A stretch of 64,000 nucleotides of DNA from assembly GCF_014673495.1 (NCBI RefSeq), contig NZ_CP051006.1:4402001-4466000 (forward strand). The letters are read 5' to 3'. This stretch comes from Streptomyces griseofuscus (GTDB lineage Bacteria > Actinomycetota > Actinomycetes > Streptomycetales > Streptomycetaceae). Position 1 is the first letter of the stretch. Every line of letters starts with the position of its first letter. The notes under the pieces were generated by a model. The model made no database searches. It saw nothing but the letters and a program-made list of their open reading frames with translations, and had not been told where the DNA came from. Position numbers and translations under genes: made by a program. Positions 1 to 8,461 of this stretch are shown here, piece after piece.

Positions 1-852
1 TTCGGGGTGCCGGCCTCCCACGTGGCCACCGGCACGGGCTCGGTGGGCGTCGCCCAGCAGCTGATCCAGGCGACCAGTGGTCCCGGCGACGAGGTGATCT
101 ACGCCTGGCGCTCCTTCGAGGCGTACCCGATCATCACGCAGATCAACGGGGCCCGGTCGGTGCAGGTGCCGCTCACGCCCGGCGATGTGCACGACCTGGA
201 CGCGATGGCGGAGGCGATCACCGACCGGACGCGGCTGATCTTCGTCTGCAACCCGAACAACCCGACCGGCACGGTGGTACGGCGGGCCGAGCTGGAGCGC
301 TTCCTGGACCGGGTGCCGAAGGATGTCCTGGTGGTGCTGGACGAGGCGTACCGGGAGTTCATCCGCGACCCCGAGGTGCCCGACGGCGTCGAGCTGTACC
401 GGGAGCGGCCCAATGTCTGCGTCCTGCGGACCTTCTCCAAGGCGTACGGCCTCGCCGGGCTGCGTGTCGGTTTCGCGATCGCCCATGAGCCGGTGGCCGC
501 CGCGCTGCGCAAGACGGCGGTGCCGTTCGGCGTGAGCCAGCTGGCGCAGGAGGCGGCGATCGCCTCGCTGCGGGCCGAGGACGAGCTGCTGGGCCGGGTC
601 GGCTCGCTGGTCTGCGAGCGCACCCGTGTGGTGGACGCGCTGCACGCGCAGGGCTGGACGGTGCCGGAGACGCAGGCCAACTTCGTGTGGATGCGGCTCG
701 GGGAGCGTACGACGGCGTTCGCACAGGCCTGTGAGGAGCACGGTGTCGTGGTCCGGCCGTTCGCGGGCGAGGGTGTCCGGGTCACGATCGGGGAGGCCGA
801 GGCGAACGACATCTTCCTGAAGGTCTCGGAGGCCTTCCACAAGGAGCTGTGA
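1..852 (+). CDS. Class I/II PLP aminotransferase, HisC-like (5' end outside window)
   Basis: The 3' part of a histidinol-phosphate or aromatic aminotransferase; the frame is open from base 1, so roughly the first 75 residues of a family of about 355-360 lie upstream. Visible fold-type I signatures are the cofactor-binding NPNNPTG segment, a DEAYREF strand, and SKAYGLAGLR, whose lysine should form the Schiff base with pyridoxal phosphate. The C-terminal arginine region (GVRVTIG) that binds the substrate carboxylate is present. It transaminates imidazole-acetol phosphate or aromatic keto acids; the sequence does not decide which. No other his genes are nearby, so a second, non-operonic HisC/Pat paralogue is likely. 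Confidence 0.85.
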   Translation, partial: FGVPASHVATGTGSVGVAQQLIQATSGPGDEVIYAWRSFEAYPIITQINGARSVQVPLTPGDVHDLDAMAEAITDRTRLIFVCNPNNPTGTVVRRAELERFLDRVPKDVLVVLDEAYREFIRDPEVPDGVELYRERPNVCVLRTFSKAYGLAGLRVGFAIAHEPVAAALRKTAVPFGVSQLAQEAAIASLRAEDELLGRVGSLVCERTRVVDALHAQGWTVPETQANFVWMRLGERTTAFAQACEEHGVVVRPFAGEGVRVTIGEAEANDIFLKVSEAFHKEL

Positions 853-935
853 ACAAGGAGCTGTGATCCAGCTCTCTCGGCGGCTGTCGTCCGGTTCACG
901 GAGCAGCTGTAATCCGGCTCACGCCGGAGAAGATC

Positions 936-964
936 ACGGGCGCCCGGCTCTGTCGGGCGCCCGT
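936..964 (+). terminator. Hairpin terminator after the aminotransferase gene
   Basis: Inverted repeat with 11-bp GC-rich arms (936-946 and 954-964) about 85 bases after the aminotransferase stop, without a U-tract, as is usual in Streptomyces. Its right arm shares its last two bases with the adjoining parS site. Confidence 0.6.
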
Positions 965-976
965 TTCACGTGAAAC
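963..976. other. parS: parS site (ParB-binding), copy 1
   Basis: Exact 14-bp palindrome GTTTCACGTGAAAC, the Streptomyces ParB-binding sequence. It lies between the aminotransferase gene and cydA. Clustered copies are a known feature of the oriC-proximal region in this genus. Confidence 0.85.
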
Positions 977-1154
977 GGGGCATTGACGGCAACTCCCTGG
1001 TCGACGGCGGGAGTTACCCATCTTCCGGAGTCCCATGCCCGCCCTACGGCCCCTTTGGCGGGACGTCGGGGGGACCGCCGGGAACTTGACTCCGAGGCAA
1101 GGGGGCGACCCCGCACTTCCTGGCTGAAAAACGGTGCGCCATAATGGCTTGTGA

Positions 1155-1172
1155 ATGTGAACGCGTTCACAA
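1155..1172. promoter_or_regulatory. Rex operator (ROP) upstream of cydABCD
   Basis: Inverted repeat TGTGAACGCGTTCACA flanked by one more A, matching the Rex consensus TTGTGAAN4TTCACAA at 17 of 18 positions. It lies about 85 bases before the cydA start. Rex senses NADH/NAD+ and represses cyd genes when NADH is low; the identical type of site is known upstream of cydA in S. coelicolor. Confidence 0.88.
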
Positions 1173-1253
1173 GCGCGTCCCGTTTGCCCCGTATGTACGT
1201 GACAGACGGGGCGAATCGCCGCAGTACCACGGCGTAGTAAGGAGAGTGACGAC

Positions 1254-2762
1254 GTGGACCTGGCATTGGCGCCGGAGACACTGGCGCGCTGGCAGTTCGG
1301 CATCACGACCGTCTACCACTTCCTGTTCGTCCCGCTGACGATCTCCCTGGCCGCCCTCACGGCCGGGTTGCAGACGGCCTGGGTGCGCACGGAGAAGGAG
1401 AAGTACCTCAGAGCGACGAAGTTCTGGGGCAAGCTCTTCCTGATCAACATCGCGATGGGTGTGGTCACCGGCATCGTGCAGGAGTTCCAGTTCGGCATGA
1501 ACTGGTCCGCCTACTCGCGTTTCGTGGGTGACATCTTCGGCGCCCCGCTCGCCTTCGAGGCGCTGATCGCGTTCTTCTTCGAGTCCACGTTCATCGGGCT
1601 GTGGATCTTCGGCTGGGACAAGCTGCCGAAGAAGATCCACCTGGCCTGCATCTGGATGGTCTCGATCGGCACGATCCTGTCGGCGTACTTCATCCTCGCG
1701 GCCAACTCCTGGATGCAGCACCCGGTCGGCTACAAGATCGACAAGGCCAGGGGGCGGGCCGAGCTCACCGACTTCCTGGCGGTGCTCACCCAGAACACCG
1801 CGCTGAGCCAGGCCTTCCACACGCTGGCCGCCGCGTTCCTGACCGGTGGTGCCTTCATGGTCGGCATCTCCGCCTACCACCTGGCCCGCAAGAAGCACAT
1901 CCGCGAGATGAAGACCTCGCTGCGGCTCGGTCTGATCACCGTGGTCATCGCCGGCATGCTCACCGCGGTCAGCGGCGACACCCTCGGCAAGGTCATGTTC
2001 AAGCAACAGCCGATGAAAATGGCCGCCGCCGAGGCGCTGTGGGACGGCCAGAAGCCGGCGCCGTTCTCGATCTTCGCCTACGGCGATGTGGAGAAGGGCC
2101 ACAACACGGTCGCGATCGAGATACCCGGCCTGCTCTCCTTCCTCGCCAACGACAACTTCACGTCGGAGGTCCCCGGGATCAACGACGTCAACAAGGCCGA
2201 GCAGCAGCGGTTCGGGCCCGGCGACTACCGGCCCAACATCCCCGTCGCCTTCTGGGGCTTCCGCTGGATGATCGGCTTCGGCATGTCGTCCTTCGCCATC
2301 GGGCTGGCCGGACTCTGGCTGACCCGCAAGAAGTTCATGCTGCCGGAGCATCTGCGGGTCGGTGAGGACGAGGTGCCGCATCTGGTGCTCTTCCGCAAGA
2401 AGGCGCTCGGCCCCGGGCTGACGCCCTGGTACTGGCGCATCGCGACCTGGACCATGGCCTTCCCGCTGATCGCCAACTCCTGGGGCTGGATCTTCACCGA
2501 GATGGGCCGTCAGCCGTGGGTGGTCTACGGCGTGCTCCAGACCCGGGACGCGGTCTCCCCCGGCGTCTCCCAGGGCGAGGTCCTCACCTCGATGATCGTC
2601 TTCACCTCGCTGTACGCGATCCTCGCGGTGATCGAGGTCAAGCTGCTCGCGAAGTACATCAAGGCCGGGCCGCCCGAGCTGACCGAGGACGACCTCAACC
2701 CGCCCACGAAGATCGGCGGCGACACCAGTGACGCCGACCGGCCGATGGCCTTCTCGTACTAG
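1254..2762 (+). CDS. cydA: Cytochrome bd ubiquinol/menaquinol oxidase subunit I
   Basis: Catalytic subunit of the high-affinity terminal oxidase, which oxidises quinol at the membrane and reduces oxygen to water. The 502-residue protein is multi-spanning. His22 in the first helix matches the haem b595 ligand, the AFHTLAAAF segment carries the second conserved haem histidine, and the GRQPW motif follows. The quinol-binding Q-loop is of the short type, as in other Gram-positives. The GTG start at 1254 is preceded by AAGGAG. It opens the cydA-cydB-cydCD operon, 15 bases before cydB, and should be derepressed under low oxygen through the upstream Rex operator. Confidence 0.97.
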   Translation: MDLALAPETLARWQFGITTVYHFLFVPLTISLAALTAGLQTAWVRTEKEKYLRATKFWGKLFLINIAMGVVTGIVQEFQFGMNWSAYSRFVGDIFGAPLAFEALIAFFFESTFIGLWIFGWDKLPKKIHLACIWMVSIGTILSAYFILAANSWMQHPVGYKIDKARGRAELTDFLAVLTQNTALSQAFHTLAAAFLTGGAFMVGISAYHLARKKHIREMKTSLRLGLITVVIAGMLTAVSGDTLGKVMFKQQPMKMAAAEALWDGQKPAPFSIFAYGDVEKGHNTVAIEIPGLLSFLANDNFTSEVPGINDVNKAEQQRFGPGDYRPNIPVAFWGFRWMIGFGMSSFAIGLAGLWLTRKKFMLPEHLRVGEDEVPHLVLFRKKALGPGLTPWYWRIATWTMAFPLIANSWGWIFTEMGRQPWVVYGVLQTRDAVSPGVSQGEVLTSMIVFTSLYAILAVIEVKLLAKYIKAGPPELTEDDLNPPTKIGGDTSDADRPMAFSY

Positions 2763-2777
2763 GCCGAGGGAACAGTC

Positions 2778-3782
2778 ATGGAACTTCACGACGTCTGGTT
2801 CGTCCTGATCGCCGTCCTGTGGACCGGCTACTTCTTCCTGGAGGGCTTCGACTTCGGGGTCGGCATCCTCACCAAGCTGCTGGCCCGCGACCGGGCCGAG
2901 CGGCGGGTGCTCATCAACACCATCGGACCCGTCTGGGACGGCAACGAGGTGTGGCTGCTCACGGCGGGCGGCGCGACCTTCGCCGCCTTCCCCGACTGGT
3001 ACGCCACCCTCTTCTCCGGCTTCTATCTGCCTCTGCTGGCCATCCTGGTCTGCCTGATCGTGCGCGGCGTGGCCTTCGAGTACCGGGCGAAGCGGCCCGA
3101 GGAGAACTGGCAGCGCAACTGGGAGACGGCGATCTTCTGGACCTCCCTGCTCCCGGCGTTCCTGTGGGGCGTGGCCTTCGGGAACATCGTGCGGGGCGTC
3201 AAGATCGACCAGCACTTCGAGTACGTCGGCAGCTTCTGGGACCTGCTCAACCCCTACGCCCTGCTCGGCGGACTGGTGACGCTCACGCTGTTCACCTTCC
3301 ACGGGGCGGTGTTCACGGCGCTCAAGACCGTCGGCGACATCCGGGGGCGGGCGCGGCAGCTGGCCCTGTGGGCCGGTCTCGTCGCCGCCGTGCTGGCGGT
3401 GGGCTTCCTGCTGTGGACGCAGGCCGACAGCGGTGACGGCAAGAGCCTCATCGCCCTGGTCGTGGCGGTCCTCGCCCTGGTGGGCGCACTGACAGCCAAT
3501 CAACTCGGGCGCGAGGGATGGGCGTTCAGCCTGTCCGGCCTCACCATCGTGGCGGCCGTGGCGATGCTCTTCCTGTCGCTCTTCCCGAATGTCATGCCGT
3601 CCACCCTCAACGGCGCGTGGAGCCTGACGGTCAGCAACGCCTCGTCCAGCCCGTACACCTTGAAGATCATGACCTGGCTCGCGGTGATCGCCACTCCGCT
3701 GGTGGTGCTCTACCAGGGTTGGACCTACTGGGTGTTCCGCAAGCGGATCGGCACGCAGCACATCGCCGAAGCCGCACACTGA
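2778..3782 (+). CDS. cydB: Cytochrome bd oxidase subunit II
   Basis: Partner subunit of CydA, 334 residues, with about eight predicted membrane helices. The N-terminal WTGYFFLEGFDFGVG stretch and the GPVWDGNEVWLL motif are family signatures. It stabilises the haem-bearing subunit in the membrane. Translation is probably coupled to cydA, whose stop lies 15 bases upstream; a GAGGGA motif precedes the ATG. The gene is followed at once by a 30-bp palindrome containing a parS site, which may also end some transcripts before cydCD. Confidence 0.97.
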   Translation: MELHDVWFVLIAVLWTGYFFLEGFDFGVGILTKLLARDRAERRVLINTIGPVWDGNEVWLLTAGGATFAAFPDWYATLFSGFYLPLLAILVCLIVRGVAFEYRAKRPEENWQRNWETAIFWTSLLPAFLWGVAFGNIVRGVKIDQHFEYVGSFWDLLNPYALLGGLVTLTLFTFHGAVFTALKTVGDIRGRARQLALWAGLVAAVLAVGFLLWTQADSGDGKSLIALVVAVLALVGALTANQLGREGWAFSLSGLTIVAAVAMLFLSLFPNVMPSTLNGAWSLTVSNASSSPYTLKIMTWLAVIATPLVVLYQGWTYWVFRKRIGTQHIAEAAH

Positions 3783-3789
3783 GTCCGTC

Positions 3790-3819
3790 GAGGGTGTGTT
3801 TCACGTGAAACACACCCTC
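3790..3819. terminator. parS: 30-bp perfect palindrome with parS copy 2 at its centre
   Basis: A perfect dyad of 15 bp each side starting 7 bases after the cydB stop; the central 14 bases (3798-3811) are GTTTCACGTGAAAC. The parS core alone is 14 bp, so the extra 8 bp per arm suggest a hairpin in RNA as well, either a terminator/attenuator or simply an extended ParB site. Confidence 0.7.
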
Positions 3820-3834
3820 TGGACCGAAGGGCCT

Positions 3835-3848
3835 GTTTCACGTGAAAC
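3835..3848. other. parS: parS site, copy 3, overlapping the cydCD start codon
   Basis: Exact GTTTCACGTGAAAC, with 23 bases separating it from copy 2. The GTG at 3842-3844, the best start for cydCD, lies inside its right half. Confidence 0.85.
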
Positions 3849-6800
3849 CAGTCGATCCTCGTCTGCTGCGGTACGCCCGAGCCACCCGCTTCTTCCTGGT
3901 GGCGGTCGTCGCCCTGGGCGCCGTCGGCGCCGGGCTGGTCATCGCCCAGGCGATGCTCCTGGCCGAGGTGGTCGTCGGTGCCTTCCAGCACGGGCGCTCC
4001 CTGGCCGAACTGACCACTCCCCTGCTGCTTCTGGTGGCGGTGTCCGCGGGGCGGGCCCTGGTCGCCTGGCTCACCGAACGTGCCGCCCACCGGGCGAGCG
4101 CGGCGGTGAAGTCCGAGCTGCGGGGGCGGCTGCTGGAGCGGGCTGCGGAGCTCGGTCCCGAGTGGCTCGGCGGGCAGCGCACCGGCTCGCTGGTCAACCT
4201 GGCCACGCGCGGGGTCGACGCCCTCGACGACTACTTCTCGCGCTATCTGCCGCAGTTGGGGCTCGCGGTGGTGGTGCCGGTGGCGGTGCTGGCGCGGATT
4301 GTCACCGAGGACTGGGTGTCGGCGGCGATCATCGTCGGCACCCTCCCGCTCATTCCGCTGTTCATGATGCTGATCGGCTGGGCCACGCAGGCGCGCACGG
4401 ACCGGCAGTGGCGGCTGCTGTCCCGGCTGTCCGGTCACTTCCTGGACGTGGTCGCGGGGCTGCCCACGCTGAAGGTGTTCGGCCGGGCCAAGGCACAGGC
4501 CGAGTCGATCCGGCGGATCACCGGTGAGTACCGCCAGGCGACCATGCGCACCCTGCGGATCGCCTTCATCTCCTCCTTCGCGCTGGAGCTGCTCGCCACG
4601 CTGTCGGTGGCGCTGGTGGCCGTGACGATCGGCATGCGGCTGGTCCACGGCGACATGGACCTGTACATCGGGCTGGTGATCCTGGTGCTGGCGCCGGAGG
4701 CGTACCTGCCGCTGCGTCAGGTGGGGGCGCAGTACCACGCGGCGGCGGAGGGACTGGCGGCCGCGGAGGAGATCTTCGAGGTGCTGGAGACACCGGTGCC
4801 GGTGTCCGGGACCGCTGCGGTGCCGTCGGGCGCGGTGGCCTTCGAGTCGGTCACGGTGCGGTATCCCGGGCGGTCCGTGGACGCGGTGAGCGAGGTGTCG
4901 TTCACCGTCGAGCCCGGGGAGACCGTGGCGCTGGTCGGGCCGAGCGGGGTGGGCAAGTCCACGCTGCTGAACGCACTGCTGGGGTTCGTACGGCCCACCG
5001 CGGGGCGGGTGCGGATCGGCGGGGTCGACCTCGCCGAACTGGATCTGGCGCAGTGGCGGTCGCGGATCGCATGGGTGCCGCAGCGGCCGCATCTGTACGC
5101 CGGGACGATCGCGGAGAACGTACGGCTGGCGCGGCCCTCGGCGGACGAGGAGGCGGTGCGGCGGGCGTTGCGGGACGCCGGGGCGTGGGAGTTCGTGGCC
5201 GCGCTGCCGGAGGGGGCCGGCACAGTGCTCGGGGAGGACGGGGCGGGGCTCTCGGCGGGGCAGCGGCAGCGGCTGGCCCTGGCGCGGGCGTTTCTGTCGG
5301 ATCGGCCGGTACTGGTGCTGGACGAGCCGACGGCGGCGTTGGACGGGGTGACCGAGGCGGAGATCGTCTCGGCGGTGCGGCGGCTCGCGGTGGGCCGTAC
5401 GGTGCTGGTGGTCGTGCATCGGCCCGCGCTGCTGGAGGTGGCCGACAGGGTCGTACGGCTGGAGCCCGCCGAGCCGGAGACTGCGGGTGCGGGTGGGGAC
5501 ACCGGGCGCACCAAGGGGCTCCGCCCCCTGGACCCCGGGCCTCGTCCGCCCGCCCCCGGAAACTCGGCACTGGAAGGTGAGACCGACGCCGCGCCCTTCG
5601 AGACGTTGCCGGTATCCGGGTCGCCCGACACGTCGGACCGCCCCCGCGGCGCCCTCGGTTGGGTCCGTGGGCTGGCCGGGGCCCGGCGGGGGCGGTTGGG
5701 GCTGGCGTCGGTGCTGGGGAGTCTCGCGCTCGGGAGTGCCGTGGGGTTGATGGCGACCTCGGGATGGCTGATCTCGCGGGCGTCGCAGCAGCCGCCGGTG
5801 CTGTATCTGATGGTGGCCGTGACGGCGACGCGGGCGTTCGGGATCGGGCGGGCGGTGTTCCGCTACACCGAGCGGCTGGTCTCGCACGACGCCGTGCTGC
5901 GGATGCTGGCCGACACCCGGGTCGCGGTCTACCGGCGGCTCGAACGCCTGGCCCCCGCCGGGCTGCGCGACGCCCGCCGCGGTGATCTGCTGACCCGCCT
6001 GGTCGCGGACGTGGACGAGCTCCAGGACTACTGGCTGCGCTGGCTGCTGCCCGCCTCCGTCGCCCTGCTCGTCTCCGGTGCGACCGTCGGCTTCACGGCC
6101 TGGCTGCTCCCCGAGGCGGGCGCCGCCCTCGCGGTGGGTCTGCTCGCGGCCGGAGCCGGTGTGCCCCTGGTGACCGCGGCCGCGGCCCGGCACACCGAGC
6201 GCCGGCTGGCACCCGCCCGCGGCGAACTGGCGACCCGCGTCACCGATCTGCTCACCGGCACCGCCGAGCTGACCGTGGCCGGCGCGCTGCCCGCCCGTAC
6301 CGGCGCGGCCAAGCGGGCGGACGGCACCCTGACCCGGATCGCCTCCCGCGCCGCCGCCGTCACCGCGCTCGGCGACGGACTCACCGCGCTGGTCTCCGGC
6401 CTGACCGTCACGGCCATGGCGCTGTTCGGCGTCCAGGCGGTGGCGGCCGGCCGGCTCGGCGGTGTCGCGCTGGCCGTCGTCGTCCTCACCCCGCTGGCCG
6501 CGTTCGAGGCTGTACTCGGGATGCCGCTCGCCGTCCGCCACCGGCAGCGGGTGCGGCGCAGCGCGGAGCGGGTGCGGGAGGTGCTGGAGGCGCCGGAGCC
6601 GGTGCGTGAGCCCGAGCGGCCCCGCCCGGTGCCCGCGACGCCGTTCCCACTGGTCCTCAAGGGGCTGGCCGCGCGGCACGAGGGACAGCACGGTGAGGCG
6701 CTGACCGGGTTCGACCTGACGCTGGAGCGGGGCCGCCGGATCGCCGTGGTGGGGGCCTCCGGCTCCGGCAAGACGACCCTCGCCCAGGTGCTGCTGCGCT

Positions 6801-7393
6801 TCCTCGACCCGCGCTCCGGCTCCTACACCCTCGCCGGGGTGGGCGCCTCCGAACTGCCCGGCGACGAGGTGCGGCAGCTGGTCGGGCTGTGCGCCCAGGA
6901 CGCGCATCTCTTCGACAGCTCGGTGCGCGAGAACCTGCTGCTGGCCAGGAAAGGCGCCACCGAGGCCGAGCTGCGCGGGGCACTGGCGCGGGCCCGGCTG
7001 CTCGACTGGGTGGACGGGCTGCCCGACGGCCTGGACACCCTGGTCGGCGAGTACGGGGCGCGGCTGTCCGGCGGCCAGCGGCAGCGCCTCGCGCTGGCCC
7101 GCGCGCTGCTCGCCGACTTCCCCGTGCTGGTCCTGGACGAGCCGGCCGAGCACCTGGACCTGCCGACGGCCGACGCGCTCACCGCCGATCTGCTGGCCGC
7201 CACCGAGGGCCGTACGACACTGCTGATCACCCACCGGCTCGCCGGTCTCGACGAGGTGGACGAGGTCCTGGTGCTCGACGCGGGCCGCGTCGTACAGCGG
7301 GGCCCCTACGCGGAACTCGCCGCGGTGGACGGTCCGCTGCGCGAGATGGTGCGCCGCGAGGCGGAGGCGGAGTCGCTGGTGGGCGCGCGGTGA
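3842..7393 (+). CDS. cydCD: Fused CydD-CydC thiol ABC exporter (cytochrome bd assembly)
   Basis: One 1183-residue chain holding both halves of the heterodimeric exporter that moves cysteine/glutathione-type thiols outward and is needed to assemble cytochrome bd. The CydD-like half (about 1-540) has six helices, Walker A GPSGVGKST, signature LSAGQ and Walker B VLVLDEP. A Pro/Glu-rich linker (about 545-600) joins it to the CydC-like half with GASGSGKTT, LSGGQ and a second VLVLDEP. In many bacteria these are two genes; the fusion is common in actinomycetes. The only in-frame start after an upstream stop at 3806 is GTG 3842, inside a parS site; GAAGG lies about 11 bases before it. Confidence 0.95.
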   Translation: MKPVDPRLLRYARATRFFLVAVVALGAVGAGLVIAQAMLLAEVVVGAFQHGRSLAELTTPLLLLVAVSAGRALVAWLTERAAHRASAAVKSELRGRLLERAAELGPEWLGGQRTGSLVNLATRGVDALDDYFSRYLPQLGLAVVVPVAVLARIVTEDWVSAAIIVGTLPLIPLFMMLIGWATQARTDRQWRLLSRLSGHFLDVVAGLPTLKVFGRAKAQAESIRRITGEYRQATMRTLRIAFISSFALELLATLSVALVAVTIGMRLVHGDMDLYIGLVILVLAPEAYLPLRQVGAQYHAAAEGLAAAEEIFEVLETPVPVSGTAAVPSGAVAFESVTVRYPGRSVDAVSEVSFTVEPGETVALVGPSGVGKSTLLNALLGFVRPTAGRVRIGGVDLAELDLAQWRSRIAWVPQRPHLYAGTIAENVRLARPSADEEAVRRALRDAGAWEFVAALPEGAGTVLGEDGAGLSAGQRQRLALARAFLSDRPVLVLDEPTAALDGVTEAEIVSAVRRLAVGRTVLVVVHRPALLEVADRVVRLEPAEPETAGAGGDTGRTKGLRPLDPGPRPPAPGNSALEGETDAAPFETLPVSGSPDTSDRPRGALGWVRGLAGARRGRLGLASVLGSLALGSAVGLMATSGWLISRASQQPPVLYLMVAVTATRAFGIGRAVFRYTERLVSHDAVLRMLADTRVAVYRRLERLAPAGLRDARRGDLLTRLVADVDELQDYWLRWLLPASVALLVSGATVGFTAWLLPEAGAALAVGLLAAGAGVPLVTAAAARHTERRLAPARGELATRVTDLLTGTAELTVAGALPARTGAAKRADGTLTRIASRAAAVTALGDGLTALVSGLTVTAMALFGVQAVAAGRLGGVALAVVVLTPLAAFEAVLGMPLAVRHRQRVRRSAERVREVLEAPEPVREPERPRPVPATPFPLVLKGLAARHEGQHGEALTGFDLTLERGRRIAVVGASGSGKTTLAQVLLRFLDPRSGSYTLAGVGASELPGDEVRQLVGLCAQDAHLFDSSVRENLLLARKGATEAELRGALARARLLDWVDGLPDGLDTLVGEYGARLSGGQRQRLALARALLADFPVLVLDEPAEHLDLPTADALTADLLAATEGRTTLLITHRLAGLDEVDEVLVLDAGRVVQRGPYAELAAVDGPLREMVRREAEAESLVGAR

Positions 7394-7395
7394 GA

Positions 7396-7444
7396 CCCCG
7401 GGGCACCGTCCGCGGACGATGCGTCGGCAGGCGGTGCCCCGGGG
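7396..7444. terminator. Bidirectional terminator between cydCD and HAD gene
   Basis: Perfect 13-bp arms (7396-7408 and 7432-7444) with a 23-base loop, in the 67-base gap between two convergent genes. Confidence 0.75.
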
Positions 7445-7460
7445 CCTCGTGCGGCTCGGT

Positions 7461-8330
7461 CTAACCGTGCTGGTCGAGCAGACGCTCGATCACGATCGCC
7501 ACGCCGTCCTCCGTATTGGCGGCGGTGCGGCCGGAGGCGGCGGCGACGGCGTCGGGGTGGGCGTTGCCCATGGCGTAGGACTGCCCGGCCCAGGTCAGCA
7601 TCTCGATGTCGTTGGGCATGTCCCCGAAGGCGACGACCTCCTCGTGCGAGATGCCGCGCTCGGCACAGCACAGGGCGAGCGTGCTGGCCTTGGAGACGCC
7701 CGGGCCGCTGAGTTCCAGCAGGGCGCTGGGGCTGGAGCGGGTGACCGTGGCGCGCTCGCCGACGGCCAGCCGGGCCAGGGTGAGGAAGGCATCCGGGTCG
7801 AGGGTGGCGTGGTGGGCGAGGATCTTGAGCACGGGCTGCGCGGCGGTCGGGCCGTCCGGCGCGAGCAGTTCCTCGGCGGGCAGCCGGTGGCCCGGCACCT
7901 CCATGTGCAGCCGCGGATAGGCGGGCTCCTGGTGGAAGCCGTAGGTCTGCTCCACCGCGAACACCGTGCCGGGCGCGGCCCGGCGCAGCAGCCGGACTGC
8001 CTCCAGGGCGTTGCCGCGGGCCAGCTCGCGCACCTTGGTGAACCGGTGGGCGCCGGGGCCGCCGCCCAGGTCGACCACGGCGGCGCCGTTGCCGCAGATG
8101 GCCAGCCCGTGGCCGTGGACATGGTCGCTGACGACGTCCATCCAGCGGGCCGGGCGGCCGGTGACGAAGAAGACCTCGATGCCCGCCTGCTCGGCGGCGG
8201 CCAGGGCGGCGACGGTCCGCGGGGAGACCGACTTGTCGTCGTGCAGCAGGGTGCCGTCGAGGTCGGTGGCGATCAGCCGCGGGCGGATCGCGGCGGCGGG
8301 GGTCCCGGGTTGCCTGGTCGCTGAGGTCAT
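7461..8330 (-). CDS. Cof-type HAD-superfamily phosphatase
   Basis: A 289-residue haloacid-dehalogenase hydrolase of the Cof/YbiV (IIB cap) type, expected to dephosphorylate small phosphosugars or cofactors in the cytoplasm. Motif I is ATDLDGTLL near residue 22, the threonine of motif II lies in VTGR, and motif IV is FGDMPNDIEML. The ATG at 8330 is used; another ATG six codons upstream (8348) is possible and neither has a strong Shine-Dalgarno. A paralogue with the same motifs is encoded at 16867-17664. Substrate cannot be deduced. Confidence 0.9.
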   Translation of the reverse strand: MTSATRQPGTPAAAIRPRLIATDLDGTLLHDDKSVSPRTVAALAAAEQAGIEVFFVTGRPARWMDVVSDHVHGHGLAICGNGAAVVDLGGGPGAHRFTKVRELARGNALEAVRLLRRAAPGTVFAVEQTYGFHQEPAYPRLHMEVPGHRLPAEELLAPDGPTAAQPVLKILAHHATLDPDAFLTLARLAVGERATVTRSSPSALLELSGPGVSKASTLALCCAERGISHEEVVAFGDMPNDIEMLTWAGQSYAMGNAHPDAVAAASGRTAANTEDGVAIVIERLLDQHG

Positions 8331-8461
8331 CCGGTCATTCTCGCGCATATGCCCGCACGGGCGTGCGGAAGTGTGCACAGATGAGACACAGATGACGCTC
8401 CGGGTGCCCCTGCCGCCCCACGAAGTGTCCCGGGACCCGCATGAGCGTGCCGCAGGACACA

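Noticed and set aside
1167..3779. An 870-codon open frame antisense to cydA-cydB
   Set aside because: High-GC third positions leave long antisense frames open; the product is Gly/Glu/Arg/His-rich without domains, and the sense strand encodes clear CydA and CydB.
3725..7234. An 1169-codon open frame antisense to cydCD
   Set aside because: Same shadow effect; low-complexity Arg/Gly/Gln product overlapping a perfectly conserved ABC exporter.
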